NCBI GenBank assembly: GCA_035468985.1
Contig: DATISF010000077.1
Coordinates: 6,833 to 70,832 of the forward strand
DNA: 64,000 nucleotides
Direction of reading: 5' to 3'
From: DASVHS01 sp035468985
GTDB taxonomy: Bacteria; Acidobacteriota; Thermoanaerobaculia; Gp7-AA8
Made by a program: the position numbers and the translations under genes. Shown here piece after piece: positions 51,034 to 62,769 of this stretch (position 1 is the stretch's first letter; each line of letters begins with the position of its first letter). The notes beneath the pieces were generated by a model. The model searched no databases. It was not told where the DNA came from and saw only the letters and a list, made by a program, of their open reading frames with translations.

Positions 51034-52890
51034 ATGCGACTGCTGCTGATCAACCCCCGCGGACCGGAAAGCTTCTGGAGTTTTCGCTGGGCACTCGATC
51101 ACGTTCTGTCCGGCAAACGCGCGGTCAATCCACCGCTCGGTCTGGCCACGCTGGCCGCGCTTTGTCCGAAGTCGTGGGACGTGGAGATCGTCGACGAGAA
51201 CATCGAGTCAATCCCGATCGAACCTCGTGCCGATCTGATCGGCATCTGCGGCATGGGCGTGCAGTCGCCGCGTCAGCGCGAATTGATGGCGTACTACCGC
51301 GCGCATGGCTATTACGTCGTGGCCGGCGGCAGTTACGCATCGCTCGTTCCGGAGCAGTACGCCGATCTCGCCGACTCTGTCGTGGCCGGCGAGGCGGAGA
51401 TGATCTGGCCGGAGTTCTGCGCCGACTTCGAAGCGGGACATCCGAAGAAGCTCTACCGGGAGACGCGCGAGGTCTCGCTGCACGACTCCCCCACCCCGCG
51501 CTTCGATCTTCTCAAGCTCGACCGCTACACGATGGTCAGCCTGCAGTTCTCTCGCGGCTGTCCGTTCCAGTGCGAGTTCTGCGACATCATCGTGATGTTC
51601 GGACGGAAGCCGCGGACGAAGACTCTCGCCCAGGTTCGCGCCGAGCTCGACCTGCTCCATGCCCTCGGCGCGAAGAACCTGTTCTTCGTCGACGACAACT
51701 TCATCGGCAACATCCCCCAGGCGCGCGAGCTGTTGAAAGGGATCGCCGAATACCAGAACGAACACGGCCAACCGTTCCGATTCGGAACCGAGGCGTCGCT
51801 GAATCTCGCGCAGCATGAAGATCTCATGCAGCTCTTCAACGAGGCCAACTTCAAGTGGGTGTTCATCGGGATCGAGTCACCCGACCCCGACGCCCTGCGC
51901 GAGACGAAAAAGCTCCAGAACCTCCGCGAGGACATCCTCACGTCGCTGCGGAGGATCTACGCCCACGGCATCGACATCTTCGCCGGGTTCATCGTCGGCT
52001 TCGATCACGACACGGTGAAGACGTTCGACCATCAGAGGGACTTCATCATGGCCTCCGGCATCCAGGTCGCCATGGTCGGGTTGCTGACCGCGCTGCCGCG
52101 CACGCCGCTCTACGAGCGCCTGCGCAAGGACGGGCGGCTGCTCGAAGGTGAATCCCTCGACAACACGCGCCTGGCGACGAACGTCGTTCCGAAGTCGATG
52201 ACAGCCCTCGAGATGAGGCGCGGATATCAGGAGCTCTACCACACGCTCTGCTCCGATTGGGCGATCGCCGACCGTTTGAAGAACAAGCTGCGCTATCTCA
52301 AGACGAGCCATCAGACGGCCGGCTTCTCGCTCGGGCAGACGTTCCGGATTCTCCAGCGATTCGCCATGTCGGGCATCGCTCCCGGCGGATGGACCCGGTG
52401 GTGGCATTTCCTTCGGACCGCGGGCACGGCCGACCTGAAGCAGACGCCGTTCGTCATCAGCGAGTGGGTCACGGCTCTGGCGATGAAGGCTTACGCCGAG
52501 AAGTACGTCATCCCTTCGCCGGAGCTGGTGTCGGAAGCGATCGAGAGGCGGACCGCCCGGCTGCGGACCAAGCTGCGCGCCTGGATCGACTCCGGTGCGC
52601 TGGACGTGAAACTCGACAGCGTGCGCACCCATCTCGAGGTGCGGCTCGCGGCGATCGACTCGAGCGGCTTCGCCCGGGCGGTGCGCCATCTGCGGGCAGT
52701 GCTCCGCCACACGCAGGCCAACGTCACCCTGCGGATCGAGGAGTGCGACGCGCCCAAGCTGCGGCGCCTCGTCCGGAAACTGCGCCGGTACAGCGATCGC
52801 GTGTCGCTGTCGCTCAGCGAGACCTTGCGCGGCCGGGTGGAGATCGACACGTCCCGATTCCATCTCGTGTACGAGCCCGCACAGCCGTAA
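51034..52890 (+). CDS. B12-binding radical SAM protein with DUF4070-like tail
   Basis: A 618-residue protein. An N-terminal Rossmann-like B12-binding domain (~1-150) is followed by a radical SAM core with the cluster motif C176-PFQ-C180-EF-C183 ('SRGCPFQCEFCDIIVMFGRK'). The residues after the cluster ('GRKPRTKT') are typical of the class B methylases and BchE/HpnP/HpnJ-like enzymes with a DUF4070 C-terminal domain (~380-510). The last ~110 residues are extra, basic and helical. These enzymes methylate or rearrange unreactive carbons, as in hopanoid or tetrapyrrole synthesis; no hopanoid gene is nearby, so the substrate is open. It is a single gene with a hairpin repeat downstream. Confidence 0.9.
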   Translation: MRLLLINPRGPESFWSFRWALDHVLSGKRAVNPPLGLATLAALCPKSWDVEIVDENIESIPIEPRADLIGICGMGVQSPRQRELMAYYRAHGYYVVAGGSYASLVPEQYADLADSVVAGEAEMIWPEFCADFEAGHPKKLYRETREVSLHDSPTPRFDLLKLDRYTMVSLQFSRGCPFQCEFCDIIVMFGRKPRTKTLAQVRAELDLLHALGAKNLFFVDDNFIGNIPQARELLKGIAEYQNEHGQPFRFGTEASLNLAQHEDLMQLFNEANFKWVFIGIESPDPDALRETKKLQNLREDILTSLRRIYAHGIDIFAGFIVGFDHDTVKTFDHQRDFIMASGIQVAMVGLLTALPRTPLYERLRKDGRLLEGESLDNTRLATNVVPKSMTALEMRRGYQELYHTLCSDWAIADRLKNKLRYLKTSHQTAGFSLGQTFRILQRFAMSGIAPGGWTRWWHFLRTAGTADLKQTPFVISEWVTALAMKAYAEKYVIPSPELVSEAIERRTARLRTKLRAWIDSGALDVKLDSVRTHLEVRLAAIDSSGFARAVRHLRAVLRHTQANVTLRIEECDAPKLRRLVRKLRRYSDRVSLSLSETLRGRVEIDTSRFHLVYEPAQP

Positions 52891-52893
52891 CCC

Positions 52894-52968
52894 CATCCTG
52901 AGCCGCGCGGACGGCAAATGATCTCCTTCCACGCAACTCGAGATCCTGCGCTGCCGCTCAGGACGACG
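52894..52968. repeat. GTCATCCTGAG-family hairpin element, degenerate copy
   Basis: 'CATCCTGAGCCGCGCGGACG' opens the element, and 'GCCGCTCAGGACGACG' closes it on the opposite sense. The middle 'ATGATCTCC' and 'GAGATCCTG' also match the family. It sits between the radical SAM gene and the prolyl oligopeptidase gene, just upstream of the latter's promoter region. Confidence 0.7.
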
Positions 52969-52987
52969 TTCGATATATTCTTCGCCG

Positions 52988-55111
<2,124 letters not shown>

Positions 55112-55192
55112 CCGTGCCAAACCCCGACAAGTGTCTCTGATCACCTCGCCTCGTCAGCCGGAACTTATATTCGACTGACGAGGTGTGCTCCC

Positions 55193-58100
55193 ATGGTCCT
55201 GCGGCACCACCGGTGTGTCATCGCGTTTCTCGCGTTTTTCATGGCGGCGAGCCTCTCCGCCGCCATTCCGGAACGGGAGCGCACCGCACTTCTGGCGATC
55301 TACAACGGCACGAACGGCCCATCGTGGACCGACCACACCGGCTGGAACGGCGCCGCCGCGAGCGAATGCCAGTGGTACGGGGTTGTCTGCGATGACGCAC
55401 AATCGACGGTCATTCGTCTGGAGCTCGGCTCCAACGGATTGACAGGCAGCGTTCCCGTGGCCATCGGAGATCTCGGCAACCTGACCGATCTCTATCTGCA
55501 GGACAACAGCCTCACCGGATCGATCCCCGACTCGATCGGCAACCTCACGAAGTTGCGTCTCCTGGAGCTGGAGCAGAACGGCTTCAGCGGCACGATTCCG
55601 CCGGCGCTGGGCAGACTCTCGAGCCTGACGGATCTTTTCTTGTACGACAATCGGCTCGGCGGATCGATCCCGCCCGAGCTCGGCTCGCTCGCGCAGCTGC
55701 AGCGGCTCGGCCTTTCCACCAATCAGCTGACGGGATCGATCCCCTCGGCGCTCGGCCAGCTCCGAAATCTGCAGCTGCTCGATCTGAGCGCCAACCAGCT
55801 CACGGGAAGCATTCCGGCGGAGATCGGCAACGCGGCGCAACTCAATGAGCTGAACCTCGCCGACAACCGTCTGAGCGGAACGATTCCTGTCGAGCTCTAC
55901 TCGCTGTCGAATCTGCAGGCCTTGAATCTCGAGCAGAACCAGATCAGCGGAGCTCTGCGGGCAGAACTGGCGAAGCTGCAAAACCTGCAACGCCTGGTGC
56001 TCTGGGGCAACCAGCTCACCGGCGCGATTCCGACCCAGATCACGACCATGACCGCGCTTCAGCGGCTCGAGATTTCCATCAATCAATTCTCCGGCGCGAT
56101 CCCGGCCGACATCGATCGGCTGCAAAACCTTCAGACGCTCGAGCTCGGCGAAAATGCATTCGAAGGGACGATCCCTGCCGGCATCGGAAATCTTCGGAAC
56201 CTCACTGTTCTGATTCTCGACCGCAACAAGCTCACCGGAACGATTCCGTCGGGAATCGCAAACCTCACCGCACTCGAGATCCTGATCCTGGGGGAGAACG
56301 ACTTCACCGGCAGCTTTCCCGACCTGAGAAACCTGACGAATCTGCGCGAGCTCTTCCTCGGCACGACGCGGCTGAGCGGAACGATCCCCGACATGTTCAC
56401 GCAGATGTCGAACCTCCAGATCGTCTACATCGACAACACGCTCGCCAGCGGTTCGATCCCGCCGAGTCTCACGGCGGCGACGGCGCTGACCGCGGTCGAT
56501 CTCTCGTACAACCAGTTGACCGGCTCGATTCCGGCCGACATCAACAAGCTCGTCAATCTGCAATACCTCACGTTGAGCTACAACCCCATGTCCGGCCCGA
56601 TTCCGGATGGGCTCTGGGACTTGCGCGAGCTGCTGGACCTTCGCCTTGCCGGTCTCCACCTCGAAGGCACGCTGTCGCCGCGGGTGGGCAATCTGACGAA
56701 GCTCGAGAACCTCGACGTCAACGAGAACGAGCTGACGGGCGTCATCCCACCGCAGATCGGGCAGCTCAACGCGCTGCTTTATCTCACTCTCGGCGGAAAC
56801 CGATTCAGCGGAAGCGTCCCACCCGAGCTCGCGCGCCTGACGAACCTCCTGCAACTCGACATCTACGGGAACAATCTGACCGGCGCCATGCCGCCGGATC
56901 TGGCCAGGATGACCTCCCTGATCGACGGCGGATCGGTGTTCCAGTACAACGCGCTTTACACGACCGATGCCTCGCTGCGCGAGTTCCTCAACCGCAAGCA
57001 GTACGACCATGACTGGGAGAGCACGCAGACGGTCGTGCCGGCGAACGTTCGCGTGACCGCGAGCACCGACCGCAACGCCACAGTCGAATGGACGCCGATC
57101 TCCTACCAGTGGGATGACGGCGGATATCAGGTTCGTGCCGCTCTGTCGCAGGGCGGAAATGCGGTGGCCATCATCACCACGTCATCGAAGGAGATCAGCT
57201 CGGCCATCGTCCGCGGACTGCAGCCCTCGACGACGTACTACGTCAGCGTCGCCGCGGTCACCTATCCCCACGACGCGCAGCACAACCTGCTCCTCAGCAC
57301 CTTCAGCGACCCGGTGCAGATGACCACGGGCCCGCGTGTACTCGCCCCGGCCGACGTTGTGGTGACCGCGGATCCGCGCGGCCTGGTCCAGATCGACGGC
57401 GTTCCTCAGAACGAGGACAGCTTCTCGGTGACGAACTTCGGCGACACCGCAACGACCATCACTCTGACGAAGTTCGACGGAGACTTCTTCACGCTGACGC
57501 CCGAATCGTTTGCACTTGCCGCCGCGGCCACGCAGACCATCACCTTGAAATCCGTGAAACAGCCGGTCGGAACGTACTGGGGCTGGGTGGACATCAGCGG
57601 CGACGGCGCCCAGGATCTCGGCGTCTCGACCTCGCTGCTCTCAGCGACACGACCGCCCGGCACGGTCATCGCCGAGCCGCTCACCACGCGAGTCGAGATC
57701 ACGGGAGTGCCCGGCTCCGACTCCGTCGGAACCGTGAGTTTCCGAAACACCGGCACGGCCACCCTGACCGGCATCGCCGTCTCCGACGTCCCGTGGATCG
57801 TGCCGAGGACGGACCCGATCACGATCGATCCAAGCGCTTCGGGGTCCGTGACGTTCACGGTCGATCGCTCCCGGCGTCCATCGGCGACCGGAGCGCTGAC
57901 CGGAGCTCTCTCGCTCATCTATGTTGCCGGAACTTCCGGCAGTCTGTTGCCGCCGCGGGCCGATGGAACGCCGCCGTCGTACTCGATCAGCATCGTCACC
58001 GTCGTCGATACGGCCAAGCCGCAGGTCGCGCCGGGAACCATTCCGCCGATCGCAGCGAAGGAAGTGGCCTACTTCATCCCCGGGCTGACCTCGGCGCAGA

Positions 58101-59536
58101 AGAGTTACGGAAACGTCGTCTCGGACGTCAGCCTGGTGAATGCATTCGGATCGAAGGCGATCGACGATCTGAAGATGTACTTCACTCCGTCCGCGTCGAC
58201 GCAGACGGCCACCGCGACCGTCGCCTCGATCGCCGGGAACCAGTCGATGACGATGGCGAACATCGTCACGAACGTTTACGCCAGCTCCAATCCGATCGGG
58301 AGCTTGCAGCTGCGCAGCGGGGACTGGCAGAAGCTGGTCATCACCGCGAAGCAGCTCTGCATTGGCAAGAGCGGCACTTACTCCGGCGATCTACCGGTAT
58401 TCCGCTCCGATCGCAGTGCCGCCGCCGGAGGATCGATCTACCTCGCCGGAGTGCGCCGCGGTTCGACCCTGCAGACAACGATCTATCTGCAGGAGACTTC
58501 CGGCGCCTCCGCAAGCGTGCACATCGACTATCTGAATGCATCGGGGACGACGATCGCGCAACGCGACGCCACGCTGGGCTCGTTCGGATCGAGCGAACTC
58601 TCCGGTGACGCGCCTGACGGTGCGGTAACCGCGGTGGTCACGAACGCCAGCGCATCGGCCGGCCGGATCAGCGCGTATGCGCGCGTCGTCGATGACAGCA
58701 CCGGCGACTCGTGGAGCATCGTCGACTGGACGCGCTACTACGATTTCCTGCAGACCGAGCCTGCGCGGATTCCGCTGGCGCAGAGCGGCGGATCGGCGAA
58801 AGCATCGCGCCGTCGAGCCGTCCGGCATGATGTCGGAGCAACAGCCGCGAATCAGACACAGACCACGACCGAGCTGACGCTCTTCAATCCGGCGACATCT
58901 CAGTCCCGGGTCCGCATCCGCTACGGGATCGGTGGGGCCGCCTACGAGAAGGACATCACGCTGGCAGCACGGCAAACGCTGTCCGTCTCCGATGCCGCGG
59001 GATACGCCGGCGCTCCGTCAGGAAACGCCGCGACCGTGTTGATCACGCCGACGCGCGGGAGCGTCGTGGCCACGAGCCGCATCGCCACGGCCTCGGCCGC
59101 CGGCAGCTACAGCGCAGGCGTTCCGGTTGTGCCGGCGCAGAGCGGGCTGCGCGTCGGCCAGTCGCAGATCTTCTCCGGGCTCGACGATTCGACCTCGACC
59201 ACGATCAACGCGGCAACCGCGGGAACCTACCGGACGAGCTACGGCTTCATCGAGACCTCCGGTGCGCCGGTCACGGTCACCGCGACGTTGCTGGTCTCCG
59301 ACGGCCGCTCGCTGGTGAGCACCGTGGTCACGAAGCAGGTCGACCTGGCCGCGGGACAGTTGATCGTGATCAGCGACATGGTGCGCTCGATCGTCGGCGA
59401 CACGCGCGACTCGAAATATCCCGATCTGCACAACCTCCAGCTCCAGATCGATGTCACCGGAGGCAGCGGAGCCGTCGTGCCGTTCGTGATCGTGTCGGAC
59501 AACGCCACCGGCGATTCCCTGCTGCGGCTGGAGTGA
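55193..59536 (+). CDS. Plant-type LRR surface protein with fibronectin III and Ig-like domains
   Basis: A 1447-residue protein with a signal peptide ending near 'FMAASLSA'. An LRRNT_2-type cap ('WYGVVCDDAQ') starts an array of 20 leucine-rich repeats (~residues 85-560) of the plant receptor type, with the motif 'LTGSIPxxIGNLxxLxxLxL'. A fibronectin III domain follows (~610-710, 'VPANVRVTASTDRNATVEW'). Then come ASH-like beta domains ('FSVTNFGDTATTITLTKFDG') and a ~450-residue Acidobacteria-type C-terminal region. It is probably secreted or surface bound and may bind other proteins. Its stop overlaps the beta-helix gene (GTGA). Confidence 0.92.
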   Translation: MVLRHHRCVIAFLAFFMAASLSAAIPERERTALLAIYNGTNGPSWTDHTGWNGAAASECQWYGVVCDDAQSTVIRLELGSNGLTGSVPVAIGDLGNLTDLYLQDNSLTGSIPDSIGNLTKLRLLELEQNGFSGTIPPALGRLSSLTDLFLYDNRLGGSIPPELGSLAQLQRLGLSTNQLTGSIPSALGQLRNLQLLDLSANQLTGSIPAEIGNAAQLNELNLADNRLSGTIPVELYSLSNLQALNLEQNQISGALRAELAKLQNLQRLVLWGNQLTGAIPTQITTMTALQRLEISINQFSGAIPADIDRLQNLQTLELGENAFEGTIPAGIGNLRNLTVLILDRNKLTGTIPSGIANLTALEILILGENDFTGSFPDLRNLTNLRELFLGTTRLSGTIPDMFTQMSNLQIVYIDNTLASGSIPPSLTAATALTAVDLSYNQLTGSIPADINKLVNLQYLTLSYNPMSGPIPDGLWDLRELLDLRLAGLHLEGTLSPRVGNLTKLENLDVNENELTGVIPPQIGQLNALLYLTLGGNRFSGSVPPELARLTNLLQLDIYGNNLTGAMPPDLARMTSLIDGGSVFQYNALYTTDASLREFLNRKQYDHDWESTQTVVPANVRVTASTDRNATVEWTPISYQWDDGGYQVRAALSQGGNAVAIITTSSKEISSAIVRGLQPSTTYYVSVAAVTYPHDAQHNLLLSTFSDPVQMTTGPRVLAPADVVVTADPRGLVQIDGVPQNEDSFSVTNFGDTATTITLTKFDGDFFTLTPESFALAAAATQTITLKSVKQPVGTYWGWVDISGDGAQDLGVSTSLLSATRPPGTVIAEPLTTRVEITGVPGSDSVGTVSFRNTGTATLTGIAVSDVPWIVPRTDPITIDPSASGSVTFTVDRSRRPSATGALTGALSLIYVAGTSGSLLPPRADGTPPSYSISIVTVVDTAKPQVAPGTIPPIAAKEVAYFIPGLTSAQKSYGNVVSDVSLVNAFGSKAIDDLKMYFTPSASTQTATATVASIAGNQSMTMANIVTNVYASSNPIGSLQLRSGDWQKLVITAKQLCIGKSGTYSGDLPVFRSDRSAAAGGSIYLAGVRRGSTLQTTIYLQETSGASASVHIDYLNASGTTIAQRDATLGSFGSSELSGDAPDGAVTAVVTNASASAGRISAYARVVDDSTGDSWSIVDWTRYYDFLQTEPARIPLAQSGGSAKASRRRAVRHDVGATAANQTQTTTELTLFNPATSQSRVRIRYGIGGAAYEKDITLAARQTLSVSDAAGYAGAPSGNAATVLITPTRGSVVATSRIATASAAGSYSAGVPVVPAQSGLRVGQSQIFSGLDDSTSTTINAATAGTYRTSYGFIETSGAPVTVTATLLVSDGRSLVSTVVTKQVDLAAGQLIVISDMVRSIVGDTRDSKYPDLHNLQLQIDVTGGSGAVVPFVIVSDNATGDSLLRLE

Positions 59537-60927
59537 TCGTCGTGTGCTCTCCCGGGCTGGCCTTCGCCTTTGTTGCCGCGCTTGCCCTCAACGACGCTCG
59601 CGCCGCCGTTTACTACGTCGCTCCGTCGGGCAGTGACGCCTGGCCCGGCACGATCGCCCAGCCCTGGCGAACGCTGGAGAAAGCCGCGAGCTCGCTGGCG
59701 CCCGGCGACACCGCTTACCTCCGCGCCGGGACCTACAACGAGCGCCTGATTCCGCGGACCTCGGGATCGTTCGGCGCGATGATCACCTTCGCTTCCTATC
59801 CGGGGGAGATCGCCACGATCGACGGCACGGGCATCGAGTTCTCCACCGACGAAGGGCAGGTCGATCTCTCGCAGCGTGAATTCATCCGCCTGTCGCACCT
59901 TCGCGTGACCAACGCGTCCGGCGCGGCGATCTATACCGACGGCGGCGGATCGTTCGTGATCGAAGGCTGCTCGGTCGACACCGCCGGCGGCTCGGGGGTC
60001 GGAATCTGGAACGCTCACGACGTTCTCGTCGACGGAAACGAGATCGTGGCCGTCTGCACGAGAGGTTGGCAGGAGCACCTGACCATCGCCAACACCAACG
60101 GCTTCGAGGTCAGGAACAATCACGTGCACCACACCGCGCCGGGCAATCCGGGGAAGGAAGGGATCTGCATCAAGGACGGCACAGCGAACGGCTCCGTGCA
60201 CGATAACCACGTGCACGACGTGAACTTCAACGGCATCTACGTCGACGGTTCATTTCGAGGGGTCTCGAATGTGGAAGTCGCCGCGAATCGCGTTCACGAC
60301 ATCCGCGGCGAGCACGCCGGCAACTGCATCAGCATCGCCTCGGAGGCCGGCGGTTTGAACCAGAACGTGCGCGTGGTGAACAATCTCGGCTACGACTGCG
60401 CCTACTCCGGCCTTCACGTCACGAACTGCTGTCCGCAGGACGCGCCGCACCATCCGCTGAAGTCGATCGTGATCATCAACAATACGTTCGTTCACAACGG
60501 CCGCGAACCGTGGGGCGGCGGGCTGGTGGTGGAGAACGACGAGATCGAAGGCGTCGTCGTCCGCAACAATCTCATCAGCGACAACTACATGTTCCAGCTC
60601 GCAGCCGACGCCGGCGCCCCGCCGGCGAGGCTGGTGATCGATCACAACCTCATCGACGGATTCCGGGGCACGGAGAACGAGATCGTGGGAGCCGACGCCG
60701 TGCAGGCTCCGGCGATGCTTGCCGATCCTGCAAATGGCGATTTCCGGCTTCGCGCGGGCTCGCCGGCCATCGATCGCGGCTCCGCGGCGAGCGCGCCGAA
60801 CTGCGATTTCGCGGGTTCAGCGCGTCCAGGCGATGGCGATTCCGACGGCGTGGTTGCCGTCGACATCGGCGCATACGAGTGGCATACGGCGGGAACGAAA
60901 CGGCGCGCGGTGGCCCCGCACCGCTGA
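59533..60927 (+). CDS. Secreted right-handed beta-helix protein
   Basis: A 464-residue protein with a GTG start overlapping the LRR stop. A signal peptide ends near 'LNDARA'. The N-terminal block 'YYVAPSGSDAWPGTIAQPWR' is the one that starts many polysaccharide-lyase-like parallel beta-helix proteins (PL/DUF1565 type). Pectate-lyase-like coils follow (~65-400), with repeated Asn-His-Val turns ('VRNNHVHHT', 'VHDNHVHDV', 'IINNTFVHNG'). Near the end is 'LRAGSPAIDRGS', a frequent C-terminal block. It may cut or bind an extracellular polysaccharide. Coupled with the LRR protein, it may form a surface complex. It meets the PPC gene one base apart. Confidence 0.88.
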   Translation: MIVVCSPGLAFAFVAALALNDARAAVYYVAPSGSDAWPGTIAQPWRTLEKAASSLAPGDTAYLRAGTYNERLIPRTSGSFGAMITFASYPGEIATIDGTGIEFSTDEGQVDLSQREFIRLSHLRVTNASGAAIYTDGGGSFVIEGCSVDTAGGSGVGIWNAHDVLVDGNEIVAVCTRGWQEHLTIANTNGFEVRNNHVHHTAPGNPGKEGICIKDGTANGSVHDNHVHDVNFNGIYVDGSFRGVSNVEVAANRVHDIRGEHAGNCISIASEAGGLNQNVRVVNNLGYDCAYSGLHVTNCCPQDAPHHPLKSIVIINNTFVHNGREPWGGGLVVENDEIEGVVVRNNLISDNYMFQLAADAGAPPARLVIDHNLIDGFRGTENEIVGADAVQAPAMLADPANGDFRLRAGSPAIDRGSAASAPNCDFAGSARPGDGDSDGVVAVDIGAYEWHTAGTKRRAVAPHR

Positions 60928-60928
60928 G

Positions 60929-61357
60929 TTACATCCTCTCGAGCAGCCAAAGACCGGTTTCCGGATCCTTCGCTCGCTGAACGCTCATCTCACGCGAGGT
61001 GAGAAACACTTCCATCGTCGGGAAGACGATGCCGCGCAGGAAGTGACCGGCGACGGCCGACCCATCGCGTTTGCCGAGGACGACGTGCGCGTGGAGCTTG
61101 ATGTCCTCGGATGACGGCGCAATGTTGCCGGTCATCGAGACGACTTCCACCTGCTCGCGCACCGCAATCTCCTCGTATTTCTTCGTCTCCCGGTTCCAGT
61201 ACGCGATCGTGACATCGCTGAACGCGCCGATGGCGTGCAAGCTCGCCGCGGCGATCGCATTTCGCTTCGCGAACTCGATGAGCGTCGGGCCGAAGTCATC
61301 GCCTTTGTCGAAGACCAGGAAAAGATCGCGAACCGGCCGGGCGTCGAAATGCCGCAC
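60929..61357 (-). CDS. PPC/DUF296-domain protein
   Basis: A 142-residue protein with a GTG start at 61357. It is a single PPC (plant and prokaryote conserved) domain: 'ASLHAIGAFSDVTIAYWNRE' and 'EVVSMTGNIAPSSEDIKLHA' are the family's conserved strands. In plants the domain sits in AT-hook proteins; in bacteria it occurs alone as trimers that bind metal or nucleotides, and its role is unclear. The His in 'KLHAHVVLGK' and 'AGHFLRG' may hold a metal. No AT-hook is present. It stands alone, convergent with the beta-helix gene and divergent from the permease. Confidence 0.9.
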   Translation of the reverse strand: MRHFDARPVRDLFLVFDKGDDFGPTLIEFAKRNAIAAASLHAIGAFSDVTIAYWNRETKKYEEIAVREQVEVVSMTGNIAPSSEDIKLHAHVVLGKRDGSAVAGHFLRGIVFPTMEVFLTSREMSVQRAKDPETGLWLLERM

Positions 61358-61461
61358 CGGACGATTCTACGCGAGCGACTCCCCTCCGCTGACCGCCAAC
61401 GCGCTGTTGCGATCCTCCCGCTTCAGGCAATTCTGTTTCGAGCCTGCTAGGCTTCGGCCAC

Positions 61462-62769
61462 ATGCCCGAGCCGACCCTGGCCCGCCGTCTCGGCGCCTTC
61501 GACGCCACCATGATCGTCATGGGCGGCATCATCGGATCGGGCATCTTCATCAATCCGTACGTCGTCGCTCAGCGGGTCCATTCGCCCGCACTCATCCTCG
61601 GCGCGTGGGCGGCAGGCGGCGTGATCGCGCTCCTCGGCGCGTTCGTTTATGCCGAGCTGGCCTCGCTCCGACCCGAGGCCGGCGGTCAGTACGCCTACCT
61701 TCGCGATGCCTACCATCCTTCGGTGGCATTTCTCTACGGATGGGCACTGCTGCTCGTGATGCAGAGCGGCGGGATGGCCGCGGTGGCGATCACGTTCGCG
61801 CGCTACACGATCGAATTGACCGGCATTGCCTCACCCGACTGGCTGCTCGCCTCGAGCACGCTCGTCGCGCTGACGATCATCAACATCCTCGGAGTCCGCA
61901 GCGGAAGCAACACGCAATCGGTGCTGATGATCTTGAAACTGGTGGCCATCGCCATGCTGATCGTCGTGGGCTTCGGGCCCTCGGTGGAGCGGCGGCCGTC
62001 GCCGGCTGCCGAAGGGGGAGGCCTTCTCGCCTTCGCCGCCGCGATGACGCCGGTGATGTTCGCTTACGGTGGTTGGCAGACCGCGAGCTTCATGTCCGCG
62101 GAATTGAAACGCCCGCGCCGCGATCTGGCGATCGGGCTGCTCGCGGGCGTGGCAGGCGTGATCACGGTGTACGTTCTCGTCAACGCGGTCATGCTTCACG
62201 TCCTTGGAGCGGCGGGACTGGCGGCGACCACCACCCCGGCATCGGCCGTCATGCGCGCGGTGCTCGGCGAGCGCGGAGCCAAACTGATCGCCGTCGGCAT
62301 CGCCATCTCGACGCTCGGTTTCCTCAGCCAGAGCATGCTCACCGCACCACGCGTCTATTACGCGATGGCCGCCGACCGCGTGTTCTTCAGCGCCGTGGCG
62401 CGCGTCCATCCGGTCACGCGCGTTCCGTATGTCGCAATCGCGCTGCAGGGCGTCGTCGCCATCGTGATCGCCATGTCGGGAAAGTACGAGCAGATCCTGA
62501 GCTACGTGGTGGCCACCGACTTCATTTTCTTCGGCCTGACGGGCGCGGCGCTGTTCGTCTTTCGTCATCGCGGCGAGCTGGCCGACGCCTTCCGCGCGCC
62601 GGGACATCCGTTGACGACCGCGGTGTTCACGCTCGCATGCTGGACCGTGGTCATCGCGACGATCGTCCGTTCGCCGCTGCAGAGCGCGATCGGACTGGCG
62701 ATTCTCCTCGCCGGCGCGGGCGCATACGCATTGTGGGCGAGGCGCGATAGGATACCGGCTGATGCGTAA
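61462..62769 (+). CDS. APC-family amino acid permease
   Basis: A 435-residue protein with 12 predicted membrane helices. The first helix carries the unwound Gly-rich signature of the APC fold ('MGGIIGSGIFINPYVV'). Another signature is 'YGGWQTASFMSAELKRPRRD' in helix 6. The likely role is uptake or exchange of amino acids or other amines driven by a gradient. A secreted coiled-coil protein gene overlaps its 3' end by 8 bases, so the two are translated together. Confidence 0.93.
   Translation: MPEPTLARRLGAFDATMIVMGGIIGSGIFINPYVVAQRVHSPALILGAWAAGGVIALLGAFVYAELASLRPEAGGQYAYLRDAYHPSVAFLYGWALLLVMQSGGMAAVAITFARYTIELTGIASPDWLLASSTLVALTIINILGVRSGSNTQSVLMILKLVAIAMLIVVGFGPSVERRPSPAAEGGGLLAFAAAMTPVMFAYGGWQTASFMSAELKRPRRDLAIGLLAGVAGVITVYVLVNAVMLHVLGAAGLAATTTPASAVMRAVLGERGAKLIAVGIAISTLGFLSQSMLTAPRVYYAMAADRVFFSAVARVHPVTRVPYVAIALQGVVAIVIAMSGKYEQILSYVVATDFIFFGLTGAALFVFRHRGELADAFRAPGHPLTTAVFTLACWTVVIATIVRSPLQSAIGLAILLAGAGAYALWARRDRIPADA

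Noticed and set aside
55154..57010. A 618-codon minus-strand open frame opposite the LRR array
   Set aside because: It arises from the periodic codon use of the LRR repeats; its product is a repetitive charged sequence that mirrors them.
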